DNA from: Collimonas sp. OK242
GTDB lineage: Bacteria > Pseudomonadota > Gammaproteobacteria > Burkholderiales > Burkholderiaceae_D
Reading direction: 5' to 3'
Assembly (NCBI RefSeq): GCF_900107095.1
Contig: NZ_FNOR01000025.1
Coordinates: forward strand, 1 to 41,539
DNA length: 41,539 nucleotides
Both the position numbers and the translations under genes were made by a program. Under the pieces are notes generated by a model, which was not told the origin of the DNA, made no database searches, and saw only the letters and a program-made list of their open reading frames with translations. Below, one piece after another: positions 8,990 to 17,363 of the stretch (positions are counted from its first letter, which is position 1; each line of letters opens with the position of its first letter).

Positions 8990-9523
8990 TGGGGCTACCA
9001 GGCGATGCCCGCAGGGTCAGTCACTGCACCGGGCAAGGGCCGATGGCAACTGGTGGCGCACCGAGCGCATGGCCCGGTCCGTGTTTTCGGCTTGCAGCAG
9101 ATGCTCGATCAACCATTTCGACGTCTCCGCCGACGTGGTGCCCTGGTTCGTCAAATCCGTCCAGGCGCTGACCATGCCGTGCAGCCGCAGGCCCTTGAGT
9201 TCAGATTTCCGGTTCTGCGCATCCAGCCAGATGCGCCGCCGACTGTCTTGCACATTTTTCTCGACCACGCCCTACTCCCAGCCGGAGGCGACGTTGCAGA
9301 AGCCGGCATCGAATAAATAACGGGCGCACATCACCGCAAAACGGGCATTGACGATACGCCCCCTGCCCTTGTTGACCTTGTCCACCGCCGTCTTCATGCT
9401 GTCGTAGATGCCGCGCCGGGGAACGCCGCCTAGCGCCGCAAAGGAGCGGGTGCGCGCGTCAAACAGCATTTCGTGGCCTTGGCTGGGGTAGGCGACCAGC
9501 CAGAAGGCGCGAATGACAATACG
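8990..9523 (-). pseudogene. IS21-family relic: istA fragment fused to istB fragment by internal deletion
   Basis: The minus strand first reads IstA-like sequence from about 9523 (RIVIRAFWLVAYPSQGHEML, then FAALGGVPRRGIYDSMKTAVDKV, ARYLFDAGFCNVASGWE). An in-frame TAG follows where the family has Lys, then VEKNVQDSRRRIW. Instead of the remaining IstA residues, the same frame switches to the IstB start (LKGLRLHGMVSAWTDL, SKWLIEHLLQAENTDRAMRSV) and stops at 9017 with frame loss. A deletion therefore joined the two genes. The element cannot transpose. Sequence immediately beyond 9523 on the minus strand is not recognisable as IstA. Confidence 0.85.
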
Positions 9524-9785
9524 GGCAAGCGGGTGGGTGCAGACTGCTGGAGTACACCTCGGCCAATTCCCGTTCCAAATAAGCAGTCAGCGCCCTATCT
9601 TCGGTATCGGCAAACTCGCTCCTCGCTCTTTGAACATGCGGCTGGAGTTGCCCCTAAGTCCACCTTTGGCAACCGCTTGCTCTATTTCTGGTGCACGGCA
9701 TGCAGGGAAATAGTTGAATTCATGCGTGTCAAGTCGATTCCGCACTTGTGCCTGGTCAGGCCCAGCATCGGATAAGCGTTCAATC

Positions 9786-10409
9786 TCAGCACTCGCTCGT
9801 TTCAATCGCTGTCGGTGCGTAGACTTGTAGGAAGACGGTGATGGCTCGGTCTGCAGCAAGCTTGATCTCTTTTTCGTCCGGCGTCTCCCTTGCATGTAAC
9901 AGCAAAGGCTCAACAAGCTCGGCCTCCAATAAAGCTCGAAGATAATCAGCAGCCAGTCGAGGGTCCTCGGGACGCAGTGAGCCGACGGCCATGAATCGAG
10001 CTAGTAGCGCAGCCACTTGAGCTCGCAATACAGTAATCTTTGCATAAAAAAGCTTTCCTATACCAAAGCGGTTCGCTTCAGCGATGAGAAGGCGTCGCAC
10101 CGCCACTATGTCGGGTGAACAGGTAAAGCTAAGTACGCGGATACCATACTCGCGCAAGACGGTGTTTGGGTCTGAGCCCGAGGTGTCAAACAGCGTAACG
10201 ATTTCCTCAATGTATGACTCGGTGGCGGCCATCATGCATTCGACGAATAGCTCCTCCTTTGATGGGAAATGGCTGTAGATCGTCGCTTTTGAACCACCTA
10301 CTTTGGCTGTGATTTCGGAGACCGATGTCTGGTCAAACCCCTGCGTTCTAAAAAACTGGTAAGCCGTGTCAAGAATGGCTTGCCGTTTAGCATCTCTTTT
10401 CTTTGTCAT
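9786..10409 (-). CDS. TetR-family regulator, paralogue of the neighbouring efflux repressor
   Basis: About 207 residues from the ATG at 10409, chosen because it aligns with the start of the paralogue at 11148; an ATG at 10418 is also possible and neither has a clear ribosome-binding site. The N-terminal helix-turn-helix (SVSEITAKVGGSKATIYSHF) is almost the same as in the neighbour, and similarity continues to the C-terminus (VFLQVYAPTA against VFMRAYAPTA), so the pair arose by tandem duplication. A degenerate copy of the neighbour's operator lies just upstream (10429-10446), so the duplication probably included regulatory DNA. It could co-regulate or cross-regulate the efflux operon. Confidence 0.88.
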   Translation of the reverse strand: MTKKRDAKRQAILDTAYQFFRTQGFDQTSVSEITAKVGGSKATIYSHFPSKEELFVECMMAATESYIEEIVTLFDTSGSDPNTVLREYGIRVLSFTCSPDIVAVRRLLIAEANRFGIGKLFYAKITVLRAQVAALLARFMAVGSLRPEDPRLAADYLRALLEAELVEPLLLHARETPDEKEIKLAADRAITVFLQVYAPTAIETSEC

Positions 10410-10428
10410 ATGATCCATCGCAAATATG

Positions 10429-10446
10429 AACTGTTCGGTACGGTCT
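10429..10446. promoter_or_regulatory. Degenerate TetR operator copy upstream of the first tetR
   Basis: AACTGTTCGGTACGGTCT differs at three of 18 positions from the operator arm AACTGTACGGTACGGTAC at 11164. It lies 20 bp before the tetR start at 10409, as expected for an autoregulatory site. Function is inferred from this similarity. Confidence 0.55.
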
Positions 10447-10539
10447 TCCAATTGTAAGCTTGAAGCCAAGATTCTGCACCGGAAATGCAGCATGGCTGGG
10501 ATCTATCTTCTAGGTGTAGATAATGTGCGCCTACCGTAT

Positions 10540-11148
10540 TTATCGCGCCGTGGGCGCGTAAGCGCGCATGAATACCGCTACGGCCCGTCCTACGGCGCGC
10601 AAAATCTCCTTTTCATCAGGTGAATTTTCCCTTACGTGCAACAGCAAGGACTCGACGACTTCGGCCTCAAGCAGCGCGCGGAGCTGCGCAGCGGCGAGTT
10701 GGGCGTCATCAGTACGAAGAACTCCCGCAGCCATTAGCTTGGATAGGAATGCCGCGACGAATCCCAGCAAATTGGTAATTTTGGTGAAGAACAATCTGCC
10801 GATGCCGGAGCGAGCTGCCTCGGCGACAAGAAGGCGTTGCGTCGCCACGGAATCCGGGGAAGACGCGAAGCTCAGGAAACCGGCGCCGAATTCGCGTAGC
10901 GCTGTGCCTGGATCGGATCCCGACGAGTCCAATAACGCAACGTTGCTTGTGATGTAGTCTTCGGCGGCGGCCATCATACACTCGACGAACAGCTCCTCCT
11001 TCGATCCAAAGTGGCTATAAATCGTCGCCTTTGAACCGCCAACCTGGCGGGTGATTTCGGAAATTGTCGTTTTATCAAATCCATGGGTCGTAAATAGGCG
11101 ATAAGCCGTATCAAGTATGGCTTGTCGCTTGATGTCTCGATTTTTCAT
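10540..11148 (-). CDS. TetR-family repressor of the divergent efflux operon
   Basis: A 202-residue TetR-type protein with the DNA-binding helix-turn-helix in the first 50 residues (TISEITRQVGGSKATIYSHF) and a variable ligand-binding C-terminal domain with the GSKEELFVECM linker. AAGGAAG precedes the ATG, making the start secure. It is transcribed away from the tripartite pump at 11254, and the 105-bp gap holds two copies of an inverted operator over face-to-face promoters, the standard layout for a local drug-responsive repressor that also controls itself. The inducer is unknown but probably a pump substrate. The downstream paralogue at 9786 is on the same strand, 130 bp away. Confidence 0.92.
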   Translation of the reverse strand: MKNRDIKRQAILDTAYRLFTTHGFDKTTISEITRQVGGSKATIYSHFGSKEELFVECMMAAAEDYITSNVALLDSSGSDPGTALREFGAGFLSFASSPDSVATQRLLVAEAARSGIGRLFFTKITNLLGFVAAFLSKLMAAGVLRTDDAQLAAAQLRALLEAEVVESLLLHVRENSPDEKEILRAVGRAVAVFMRAYAPTAR

Positions 11149-11181
11149 TTGCTTCCTTTAAACAACTGTACGGTACGGTAC

Positions 11182-11210
11182 ATTTTGTTCTTGACGACCT
11201 CGATAGTCAA
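11182..11210 (-). promoter_or_regulatory. Promoter for the tetR gene (leftward)
   Basis: On the minus strand TTGACT (11210-11205) is followed after 17 bp by CAAAAT (11187-11182). The start codon of tetR is 34 bp further. The -10 element is weaker than that of the opposing promoter. Confidence 0.6.
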
Positions 11211-11219
11211 GTTTAATAT
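11191..11219 (+). promoter_or_regulatory. Promoter for the efflux operon (rightward)
   Basis: TTGACG (11191-11196), a 17-bp spacer and TAATAT (11214-11219) make a near-consensus sigma70 promoter. The -10 box runs into the right operator arm. The ATG of the outer membrane factor is 35 bp downstream, after TAGGAG. Confidence 0.8.
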
Positions 11220-11253
11220 GTACCGTACCGTACAGTTCAATAGGAGTGAAACC

Positions 11254-12738
11254 ATGTCTGTGTCAAATTTTCCTCGTTCTTTAACCGGCCGGCATGTCGT
11301 TTCCGCATGTCTGGCCGCCAGCCTTCTCGCCATGGGCGGTTGCGCCCAAATCCCTTCCCTGGGTGTTGCACCCACATTGAAACCTGTGGAGCAACTGGCG
11401 AGCACTCAGTCCTTTTCCGCCACGTCGGTCGCCTGGCCAGGAGATCACTGGTGGGAAGCTTACGGCGACCCCCAACTCAATGCGCTAGTCGAGGAGGCAT
11501 TGCGCGGCTCGCCAAACCTGGAGCTGGCTCAGGCGCGGTTGCGCACGGCTGAGGCTTCGGTTCAAGGAGCAGGCGCCCCTCTCTTGCCGCAAGTGGACGC
11601 CAATGCATCCATGGCGGAAAGCAAGCAAAGCTATAACTACTTGATGCCGCGTTCTGCGCTGCCGCAAGGGTGGAAAGACTACGGCCAGGCGACGCTGAAT
11701 CTGTCCTGGGAACTGGATTTCTGGGGCAAGAACCGCTCGGCGCTGGCAGCAGCGATCTCGGAGCAAGGCGCTGCCGAGGCGGAGGTGGCGCAAACCCGCC
11801 TGATACTGTCGACCTCGGTGGCTTCGGCGTATGCCGAACTGCTTCATCTTTTCACCGTTCGAGATACCGCCGACGCATCTTTAACGCTACGTACCAAGAC
11901 CGTCGCGCTATTCCATCAGCGCAACGAGAATGGCTTGGAGAACTTGGCCAGCGTGCGCCAAGTGGAAGCGCGCCAGGCTTCGGCAAAGGCGGAGTTGCTC
12001 GGCGTGGAGGAGCGGATCGCGCTGCTGAGGAACGGCATGGCGGCGTTGTTGGGGGACGGGCCTGATCGCGGCCTCGCCATTACCCGTCCGACCGTGCAAT
12101 TTACCGGCGGCGCAGGACTTCCGTCCAACCTGTCCTTGGAGCTCCTCGGGCGACGGCCTGACATCGTGGCAGCCAGGCTACGAACGGAAGCGGCCGCCAA
12201 GCACATCGACCAGCAGAAGGCGGGATTTTATCCCAGCATCAATTTGATGGCTTTTGTTGGCGTCCAATCCTTGGGCATCGACAAATTGACCAAATCCGGT
12301 TCCGGCATGGGCGGTGTCGGCCCGGCAATTTCCCTGCCGATTTTCAATACGCAAGGACTGCAAGCGCAATTGCGCGGCGCCCGCGCCGAGTATGACGCAT
12401 CAGTTTCCATCTACAACGCCACCCTGTCCAACGCCCTGCGTGAAGTGGCAGACGCGGCGACGAGCCGGAAAGCGCTCGACGGCGAACTGGCCGCATCGCG
12501 TGCCGCCGTCGCAGCAGCGGTAGATGCTTACGACATCGTCGACAAGCGCTACAAGGGAGCGCTTGCCACGTATCTCGACGTATTGAGCGCAGAGGACGCG
12601 CTCGTCTCGGCACAGCGCTCGCTCGCCGACGTCGAAACACGCGCGGTGGTACTCGATGTGGCCTTGGTACGCGCCCTTGGGGGAGGCTATCAAAGCCCCG
12701 AAAAACAGTCGAGCGGCAAGCTCGGCATCACTGGATGA
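11254..12738 (+). CDS. Outer membrane efflux lipoprotein, NodT/TolC-type factor
   Basis: A 494-residue protein starting at the ATG preceded by AGGAGTGAA; the longer open frame upstream crosses the promoter and operator and is rejected. A lipoprotein signal (hydrophobic VVSACLAASLLAMGGC, lipid-bearing Cys at about residue 30) precedes two repeats of the outer-membrane-factor fold with long coiled-coil alpha-hairpins, visible as Ala/Glu/Leu-rich segments. Conserved NodT-family stretches are WWEAYGDPQLNALVEEAL, LNLSWELDFWGKNRSAL, LGRRPDIVAARLR and the C-terminal YDIVDKRYKGALATYLDVL. It forms the outer membrane channel for the HlyD-type adaptor and DHA2 pump encoded next (26- and 13-bp gaps), giving a complete drug export system. 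Confidence 0.93.
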   Translation: MSVSNFPRSLTGRHVVSACLAASLLAMGGCAQIPSLGVAPTLKPVEQLASTQSFSATSVAWPGDHWWEAYGDPQLNALVEEALRGSPNLELAQARLRTAEASVQGAGAPLLPQVDANASMAESKQSYNYLMPRSALPQGWKDYGQATLNLSWELDFWGKNRSALAAAISEQGAAEAEVAQTRLILSTSVASAYAELLHLFTVRDTADASLTLRTKTVALFHQRNENGLENLASVRQVEARQASAKAELLGVEERIALLRNGMAALLGDGPDRGLAITRPTVQFTGGAGLPSNLSLELLGRRPDIVAARLRTEAAAKHIDQQKAGFYPSINLMAFVGVQSLGIDKLTKSGSGMGGVGPAISLPIFNTQGLQAQLRGARAEYDASVSIYNATLSNALREVADAATSRKALDGELAASRAAVAAAVDAYDIVDKRYKGALATYLDVLSAEDALVSAQRSLADVETRAVVLDVALVRALGGGYQSPEKQSSGKLGITG

Positions 12739-12764
12739 ATTAGCTAAAGTTTAAGGAGAATGCA

Positions 12765-13907
12765 ATGAACCAACCGACAAATGTTTTGAACGCGAACGAC
12801 ACCCCTAATGCAACCCGCGGACGTAGAAAACCCCTTTTCGCCCTGCTAGCGCTGAGTGTTGCGCTCATTGGAGGCGGGGGCTGGACCTATTGGGAACTCG
12901 TCGCTTCCCGCCACATCTCGACAGATAACGCCTATACAGGAGTGGAGTCGGCCGAATTGACCCCTTCCATCACCGGCACAATCGCCGAGGTGCGGGTAAC
13001 CGATACACAGTCAGTGAAAAAAGGCGATGTCCTGGTCGTGATCGACCCAGCCGACGCCAAGCTCACCTTGGCCCAGGCCGACGCCGACCTCGGTCGCGCC
13101 GTTCGTCATGTGAAGAGCCTTGAAGCCAACGACACCGGACTCGGCGCACAGGTACTCGCCCATGAAGAAGAGGAGAAGCGGCTTGACGCGCAGTTGGCAG
13201 CCGCTCAAGCCGATTTCGAGCGGGCCGATATCGACCTCAAACGGCGTCAGGCGCTGGTGGCGTCGGGTTCGGTTTCCGGCGACGAGCTGACCCGCGCGCA
13301 GAACGCCTATGCCTCCGCCATGGCGAACCTGAAAGGCATGAAAGCCGCCGTTGCGCAAGCCCACGACAGCCGGGATGCCGCAGTCGGTGCGAAACAGTCC
13401 AACGCTGCACTGTTTTCCGGCGCCGACCTGGACAGCAACCCCGAAGTGGCGTTGGCACGCGCAAAACGCGACCAGGCCGCATTGGATCTCGAGCGCACGA
13501 TCATCCGTTCGCCCGTGGACGGGATCATCGCCAAGCGTCAGGTTCAACTCGGCCAGAAGGTGCAGGCCGGGACGCCGCTGCTGTCGGTTGTTCCTATCCA
13601 AAACATGCATGTCGATGCAAACTTCAAGGAAGTGCAGCTCAAGAAAGTGAAGGCGGGGCAGCCTGCCACGGTACGGGCCGACATCTACGGCGAATCCGTG
13701 ACCTACCACGGCGTCGTTGAAGGATTTTCGGGCGGCACGGGTGCGGCGTTTTCCCTGATTCCAGCGCAAAACGCCACCGGCAACTGGATCAAGGTGGTGC
13801 AGCGCCTGCCGGTGCGAATCCGTCTCGAACCGGCCGAACTGTTAGCCCATCCGCTGCGCGTCGGCATGTCGACGACTGCGGAAATCGACTTGAACAGCAA
13901 GTCCTGA
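12765..13907 (+). CDS. EmrA/HlyD-type membrane fusion protein
   Basis: A 380-residue periplasmic adaptor anchored by one N-terminal helix (about 24-44, LFALLALSVALIGGGGWTYW). The first barrel-sandwich half begins at RHISTDNAYTGVESAELTPSITGTIAEVRV. A long alpha-hairpin (about 100-220, Ala/Asp/Lys-rich heptads) follows, then the second lipoyl half (TIIRSPVDGIIAKRQVQLGQKVQAGTPLLSVVP) and a beta-barrel. This is the EmrA subclass that partners DHA2 major facilitator pumps. AAGGAGAA stands 5 bases before the ATG. Middle gene of the efflux operon. Confidence 0.94.
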   Translation: MNQPTNVLNANDTPNATRGRRKPLFALLALSVALIGGGGWTYWELVASRHISTDNAYTGVESAELTPSITGTIAEVRVTDTQSVKKGDVLVVIDPADAKLTLAQADADLGRAVRHVKSLEANDTGLGAQVLAHEEEEKRLDAQLAAAQADFERADIDLKRRQALVASGSVSGDELTRAQNAYASAMANLKGMKAAVAQAHDSRDAAVGAKQSNAALFSGADLDSNPEVALARAKRDQAALDLERTIIRSPVDGIIAKRQVQLGQKVQAGTPLLSVVPIQNMHVDANFKEVQLKKVKAGQPATVRADIYGESVTYHGVVEGFSGGTGAAFSLIPAQNATGNWIKVVQRLPVRIRLEPAELLAHPLRVGMSTTAEIDLNSKS

Positions 13908-13920
13908 GAAGGAGAAAACC

Positions 13921-15468
13921 ATGACGCAAGCTCAGGCCGCGCGTAATGCCGCGCCCGCCCTCCAGGGAACAATGCTCTGGGTGGGGGCCATCGTTCTGGC
14001 TTTGGCCAACTTCCTGGCCGTGCTGAACATGACCATCGCCAACGTCACCCAGCCGAACATGGCCGGGGCGCTTGGCGCCGGCTCCAGCCAAGGCACCTGG
14101 ATCATCACCGCCTACGCGGTCGCGGAAGCGATCAGCGTTCCTCTGACCGGGTGGCTTTCTTCTCGCTTTGGCGCGATCAAGGTGTTCTCGCTATCGGTAC
14201 TCCTGTTCGGCATCTTCTCACTGATGTGCGGCGTCTCCACCTCGATCGGCATGCTGCTCCTGATGCGCGTATTCCAAGGCTTCGCCGGCGGTCCGCTGCT
14301 GGCGCTGTCGCAGACGCTGCTGCTGCGCATCTTCCCCAAGGAGAAGTCCATGCAGGCCATGGGATTGTGGGCAATGACCACGCTGCTCGCGCCCGTCGTC
14401 GGGCCGGTGCTGGGCGGATGGATTTGCGACAACTATAGCTGGCCGTGGGTCTATTTCATCAACATACCGATGGCGCTGGCGTTCAGCGTGATCTCTTGGA
14501 AATTACTCAAGCGTTACGAAGAGCCGGTGGTCAAGAATCCGGTCGACAAGATTGGCTTCATGCTGCTGTTCATCTGGGTGGCTTCGCTCCAGATCATGCT
14601 TGACGAAGGCAAGGACAAGGATTGGTTCTCCTCCCCGGAGATCTGTGTCCTCGGGGTGATCGCAGCGATCGGATTCGTCTCCTTTGTCATCTGGGAATTG
14701 ACCGAGTCGCACCCAATCGTCGATCTGCGCGTATTCCGCCACCGCGGCTTTTCCACCAGCATGTTCGTGCTCGCGTTAGCCTTCGGCGGTTTCTTCGGCC
14801 TGAATGTGCTCACGCCGCTTTGGCTGCAGAACAACATGGGTTACAACACTACCTGGGCCGGGTTGGTTGTTATGTGGGGCGGCGTGCTTTCGGTAGTTTT
14901 TTCCCCGATTGCGGCCAACCTGTCCAATCGCGTCGACGCACGGTGGCTGATCTTCTTCGGCTGCGCCTGGTTGGGCTGCGACACCGCCTGGCGGGCACTC
15001 GCCAACCCGCAAATGGATTTCTGGACGATCTGCATCCCCTTGTTGGTCATGGGCGTCGGCATGCCGATGTATTACGTGCCGATCACCGGATTGGCAATGG
15101 GCTCGGTGGACGAAAAGGAAACCGCTTCGGCAGCCGGACTGATGAATTTTGTGCGGACGATTTCCGGTGCATTCGCCACCTCACTGGTCACGACGTCCTG
15201 GCAAGACCGCAGCTACATAGCCCATGACCAACTGGCCAGCATCGTCGATCCCGCCGGCAAGCTCGCGGCCCAGATCGCCGGCGCCCCGGCAATGGCAGGC
15301 CAGGCGGCGCGCGAAATGTTCAACAACATGGTGACGGGCCAAAGCCTGATGCTGGCAACCAACGGCTTGATGATGGCCACCGCCGTCGTCTTCTTCATCG
15401 CGGCTTTCGCGATCACGTTGGCGCCCAAGGCGGCACGGGCAGTGGACGCGGCGTCGATCGGCCACTAG
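13921..15468 (+). CDS. EmrB/QacA-type DHA2 major facilitator drug exporter
   Basis: A 515-residue inner-membrane proton antiporter with about 14 hydrophobic helices, the DHA2 count. Typical segments are FLAVLNMTIANVTQPNMAGALG in the first helix region (DHA2 motif D1 variant, with Asn where many have Asp), SQGTWIITAYAVAEAISVPLTGWLSSRFG and the antiporter motif C region LLAPVVGPVLGGWICDNYSWPWVYFINIP. It provides the energy-coupled step of the EmrAB-OMF pump encoded by the operon; likely substrates are hydrophobic drugs or aromatic acids. AGAAGGAGA precedes the start. A GGGGCG/CGCCCC hairpin without a T-run lies about 50 bp downstream. Confidence 0.94.
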   Translation: MTQAQAARNAAPALQGTMLWVGAIVLALANFLAVLNMTIANVTQPNMAGALGAGSSQGTWIITAYAVAEAISVPLTGWLSSRFGAIKVFSLSVLLFGIFSLMCGVSTSIGMLLLMRVFQGFAGGPLLALSQTLLLRIFPKEKSMQAMGLWAMTTLLAPVVGPVLGGWICDNYSWPWVYFINIPMALAFSVISWKLLKRYEEPVVKNPVDKIGFMLLFIWVASLQIMLDEGKDKDWFSSPEICVLGVIAAIGFVSFVIWELTESHPIVDLRVFRHRGFSTSMFVLALAFGGFFGLNVLTPLWLQNNMGYNTTWAGLVVMWGGVLSVVFSPIAANLSNRVDARWLIFFGCAWLGCDTAWRALANPQMDFWTICIPLLVMGVGMPMYYVPITGLAMGSVDEKETASAAGLMNFVRTISGAFATSLVTTSWQDRSYIAHDQLASIVDPAGKLAAQIAGAPAMAGQAAREMFNNMVTGQSLMLATNGLMMATAVVFFIAAFAITLAPKAARAVDAASIGH

Positions 15469-15476
15469 GAGCGACC

Positions 15477-15653
15477 ATGAAGACGATCCCGCTCATCGGT
15501 TTGATCCAAACAACGGCACGGGGCGCAGTCCCGCCCCGGTTGCACGCACTCGCGCCGGCAGTCCATGTAGTGAGGCCTCGGGTTAACCCACGCGAAGCGA
15601 GGTCCTGCCGTTCCGACCTGCGTTTGACGAAGGAGACGGCACAATGGTCTTAG
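15477..15653 (+). CDS. Possible 58-residue ORF after the pump operon
   Basis: An ATG with GGAG 5 bases upstream opens 8 bp past the exporter stop and runs 58 codons, overlapping the next gene by 10 bp. The product (MKTIPLIGLIQTTARGAVPP, then Arg-rich) matches nothing recognised and may be the eroded start of another gene or no gene at all. Listed only because of spacing and ribosome-binding site. Confidence 0.25.
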   Translation: MKTIPLIGLIQTTARGAVPPRLHALAPAVHVVRPRVNPREARSCRSDLRLTKETAQWS

Positions 15654-16126
15654 ACTTCCTGATATTCCGTAGGCACAGTGACGACCTTGAAGGATTGAGG
15701 AAACTCTCTCTATTCGAGGGCCTCTCCAAGCAGGAACTCACTATTGTCGCCGGTCTGCTGCATACGCGTGAATACCTCACCGGCGAAGTGATCTTCGATG
15801 AGGGCGAGGTCGGGCAGGCGATCTATTTTTTGCTCGAAGGCCAGGTGACCATTTGCAGGCAGGGGAGCCTTGAAGACGGACATCTGACAACCCTTGGCGC
15901 TGGCGAATTCTTCGGCGAGTTGGGCTTGCTCGATGAATCGGTTCGAACGGCACAGGTTCGTGCCGCCAGCGATTGCAAGATGGCCGTACTTTTCCGGGAG
16001 GACTTTCATGGCTTGATGGAAAGCCACCTGCGCATCGCACACAAGATCGGCAGACAGCTCCTGCGCCATTTGGGGCAGCGGCTGCGAGAGCTCGGGTTGA
16101 CCGTCGGGAATCATCGACACCTATGA
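15644..16126 (+). CDS. Single-domain cyclic-nucleotide-binding (CRP-fold) protein
   Basis: A 160-residue protein that is essentially one cNMP-binding beta-roll: LFEGLSKQELTIVAGLL, GEVIFDEGEVGQAIYFLLEGQV, and the phosphate-binding cassette GEFFGELGLLDESVRTAQVRA (about 87-107), which keeps the FGE-x-x-LL core and an R-T-A variant. The helix-turn-helix of CRP/FNR regulators is missing; the C-terminus is a helix with Arg/Leu heptads (RQLLRHLGQRLREL). It is therefore not a typical transcription factor and may act as a ligand-sensing partner. The stop overlaps the ATG of the AI-2E-type permease by 4 bp, indicating coupled translation. AAGGAG precedes its own start. Confidence 0.85.
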   Translation: MVLDFLIFRRHSDDLEGLRKLSLFEGLSKQELTIVAGLLHTREYLTGEVIFDEGEVGQAIYFLLEGQVTICRQGSLEDGHLTTLGAGEFFGELGLLDESVRTAQVRAASDCKMAVLFREDFHGLMESHLRIAHKIGRQLLRHLGQRLRELGLTVGNHRHL

Positions 16127-17262
16127 ACAGAACAATTCATCGTGAGCCGGGGCCGCTGGTGTGGGCAATCATCATCGGCGCAACGCTCGCCATATTGCTC
16201 GCCTTAAGGGGAATATTGTGGCTCGTGCTGCCCGCTTTGTTGGCATTGCTCCTCTACTACACGCTCTATCCCTTGATGCAGGCTCTGACTCATCGGGGCC
16301 TTACACGGAATAAAGCAGCTGCATTGGTGATGTTTTCCTTCCTCATGCTTGCCGTGGTTTTGATCGCACTGATGGCGCCCCACGCGGTAAGCCAAGCCGC
16401 TGATTGGCATACGTCGGCAGATCGCTATCTGCAAGGGGGAATACATTTTTTGCACAAGGTATTGGGCATGCTGGAGGCCGGTTTTTCCCCATTCGCTCGA
16501 GCCCACTTGAGCGATACGGTCATGCAACGCATCGATCAGTCGAGTTCATTCAGCGAACATCTCGAACCACTGGGCATAGCACTTTCGACTAATTTACCTC
16601 CGCTCCTTCTCGTACCTTTCTTTGCCTATTTTCTCCTTCGGGACGGGCGACGATTCAAAGATCTCATGAGTGGCGCTGTTCCCAACGCTTATTTTGAGAA
16701 GAGCTTGAGCCTGCTTCATCAGGTTGACCGGATCGCCAGCGCCTATTTCATGGGCCTGCTGAAGCTCACCGCCCTCGATACCCTGACGCTTGCCGGCGGG
16801 CTCTGGATTTTGGGGTTCCCGAGTGCCTTGGCTCTCGGATTGACGTGCGCCGTGCTGGCGTGGATTCCCTTTGTAGGTTCAGTTCTTGGCGGTGTGTTGG
16901 TGATGCTGGTAGCGGCAACAGATTTTCCCGATGCTCCTTCGATGGCCTACTCGGTTGTGGGGTTCTTCGTCTTTGTACGTCTGCTCGACGATTTTGTGTA
17001 TATGCCGATGACCGTTGGTCGAGAGCTGCGCATGCACCCCTTGATGACGGTTGTAATGATATTCGCTGGTGGAGCGGTGGCCGGTATTGCCGGGACGATG
17101 CTGGTACTGCCGGTTCTCGGCGTGGTTCGCATCATTGGCGAGACGATCAGCGTAGTCGCGACAGACGAACGCCTGCTCGCGCGTCACCGGCACGCTCAAG
17201 GACTACGCCGGCGCTCGGCTGCACGGGATCTCCTATATGACTTCGAATCGGACGGCGGATGA
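16123..17262 (+). CDS. AI-2E family transporter (PerM/YdiK/TqsA-type permease)
   Basis: A 379-residue polytopic membrane protein of the AI-2E transporter family, about eight helices: two at the N-terminus (11-30, 32-50), one near 66-88, then a soluble middle region and the C-terminal bundle. Family features include the segment VPFFAYFLLRDGRRFKDLM, the Gly-rich LALGLTCAVLAWIPFVGSVLGGVLVMLVA, and GGAVAGIAGTMLVLPVLGVVRIIGE near the end. Members export or take up signals, ions or organic solutes; substrate cannot be given. The start is the ATG that overlaps the upstream cNMP-binding gene (ATGA). The C-terminal tail is Arg-rich and cytosolic. Confidence 0.88.
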   Translation: MNRTIHREPGPLVWAIIIGATLAILLALRGILWLVLPALLALLLYYTLYPLMQALTHRGLTRNKAAALVMFSFLMLAVVLIALMAPHAVSQAADWHTSADRYLQGGIHFLHKVLGMLEAGFSPFARAHLSDTVMQRIDQSSSFSEHLEPLGIALSTNLPPLLLVPFFAYFLLRDGRRFKDLMSGAVPNAYFEKSLSLLHQVDRIASAYFMGLLKLTALDTLTLAGGLWILGFPSALALGLTCAVLAWIPFVGSVLGGVLVMLVAATDFPDAPSMAYSVVGFFVFVRLLDDFVYMPMTVGRELRMHPLMTVVMIFAGGAVAGIAGTMLVLPVLGVVRIIGETISVVATDERLLARHRHAQGLRRRSAARDLLYDFESDGG

Positions 17263-17363
17263 CGCATATACAGCCACCTATCACTTAAAAGGCGAACTAT
17301 TTGTCAGCCGGGCACTTCAATTCTTTGAATTTTTAAAAACAACATTTACTAATAGGAACCATC

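Larger units (their letters stand above)
11164..11237. promoter_or_regulatory. Paired TetR operators: perfect 20-bp inverted repeat
   Basis: AACTGTACGGTACGGTACAT at 11164-11183 is matched exactly, in inverted orientation, by 11218-11237, with 34 bp between. Each arm is itself a dyad (TGTAC-N6-GTACA). One arm touches the leftward -10 element and its flank, the other overlaps the rightward -10 element, so a bound repressor would close both promoters; the arms could also be bridged into a loop. Confidence 0.85.

Noticed and set aside
11122-11253. Longer start for the outer membrane factor (44 extra codons)
   Set aside because: The extra codons cross the operator and promoter, and the ATG at 11254 has a good ribosome-binding site and begins a lipoprotein signal.
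15520-15545. GGGGCG/CGCCCC hairpin after the efflux operon as a terminator
   Set aside because: No T-run follows, and it lies inside a possible small ORF; too weak to list as a terminator.
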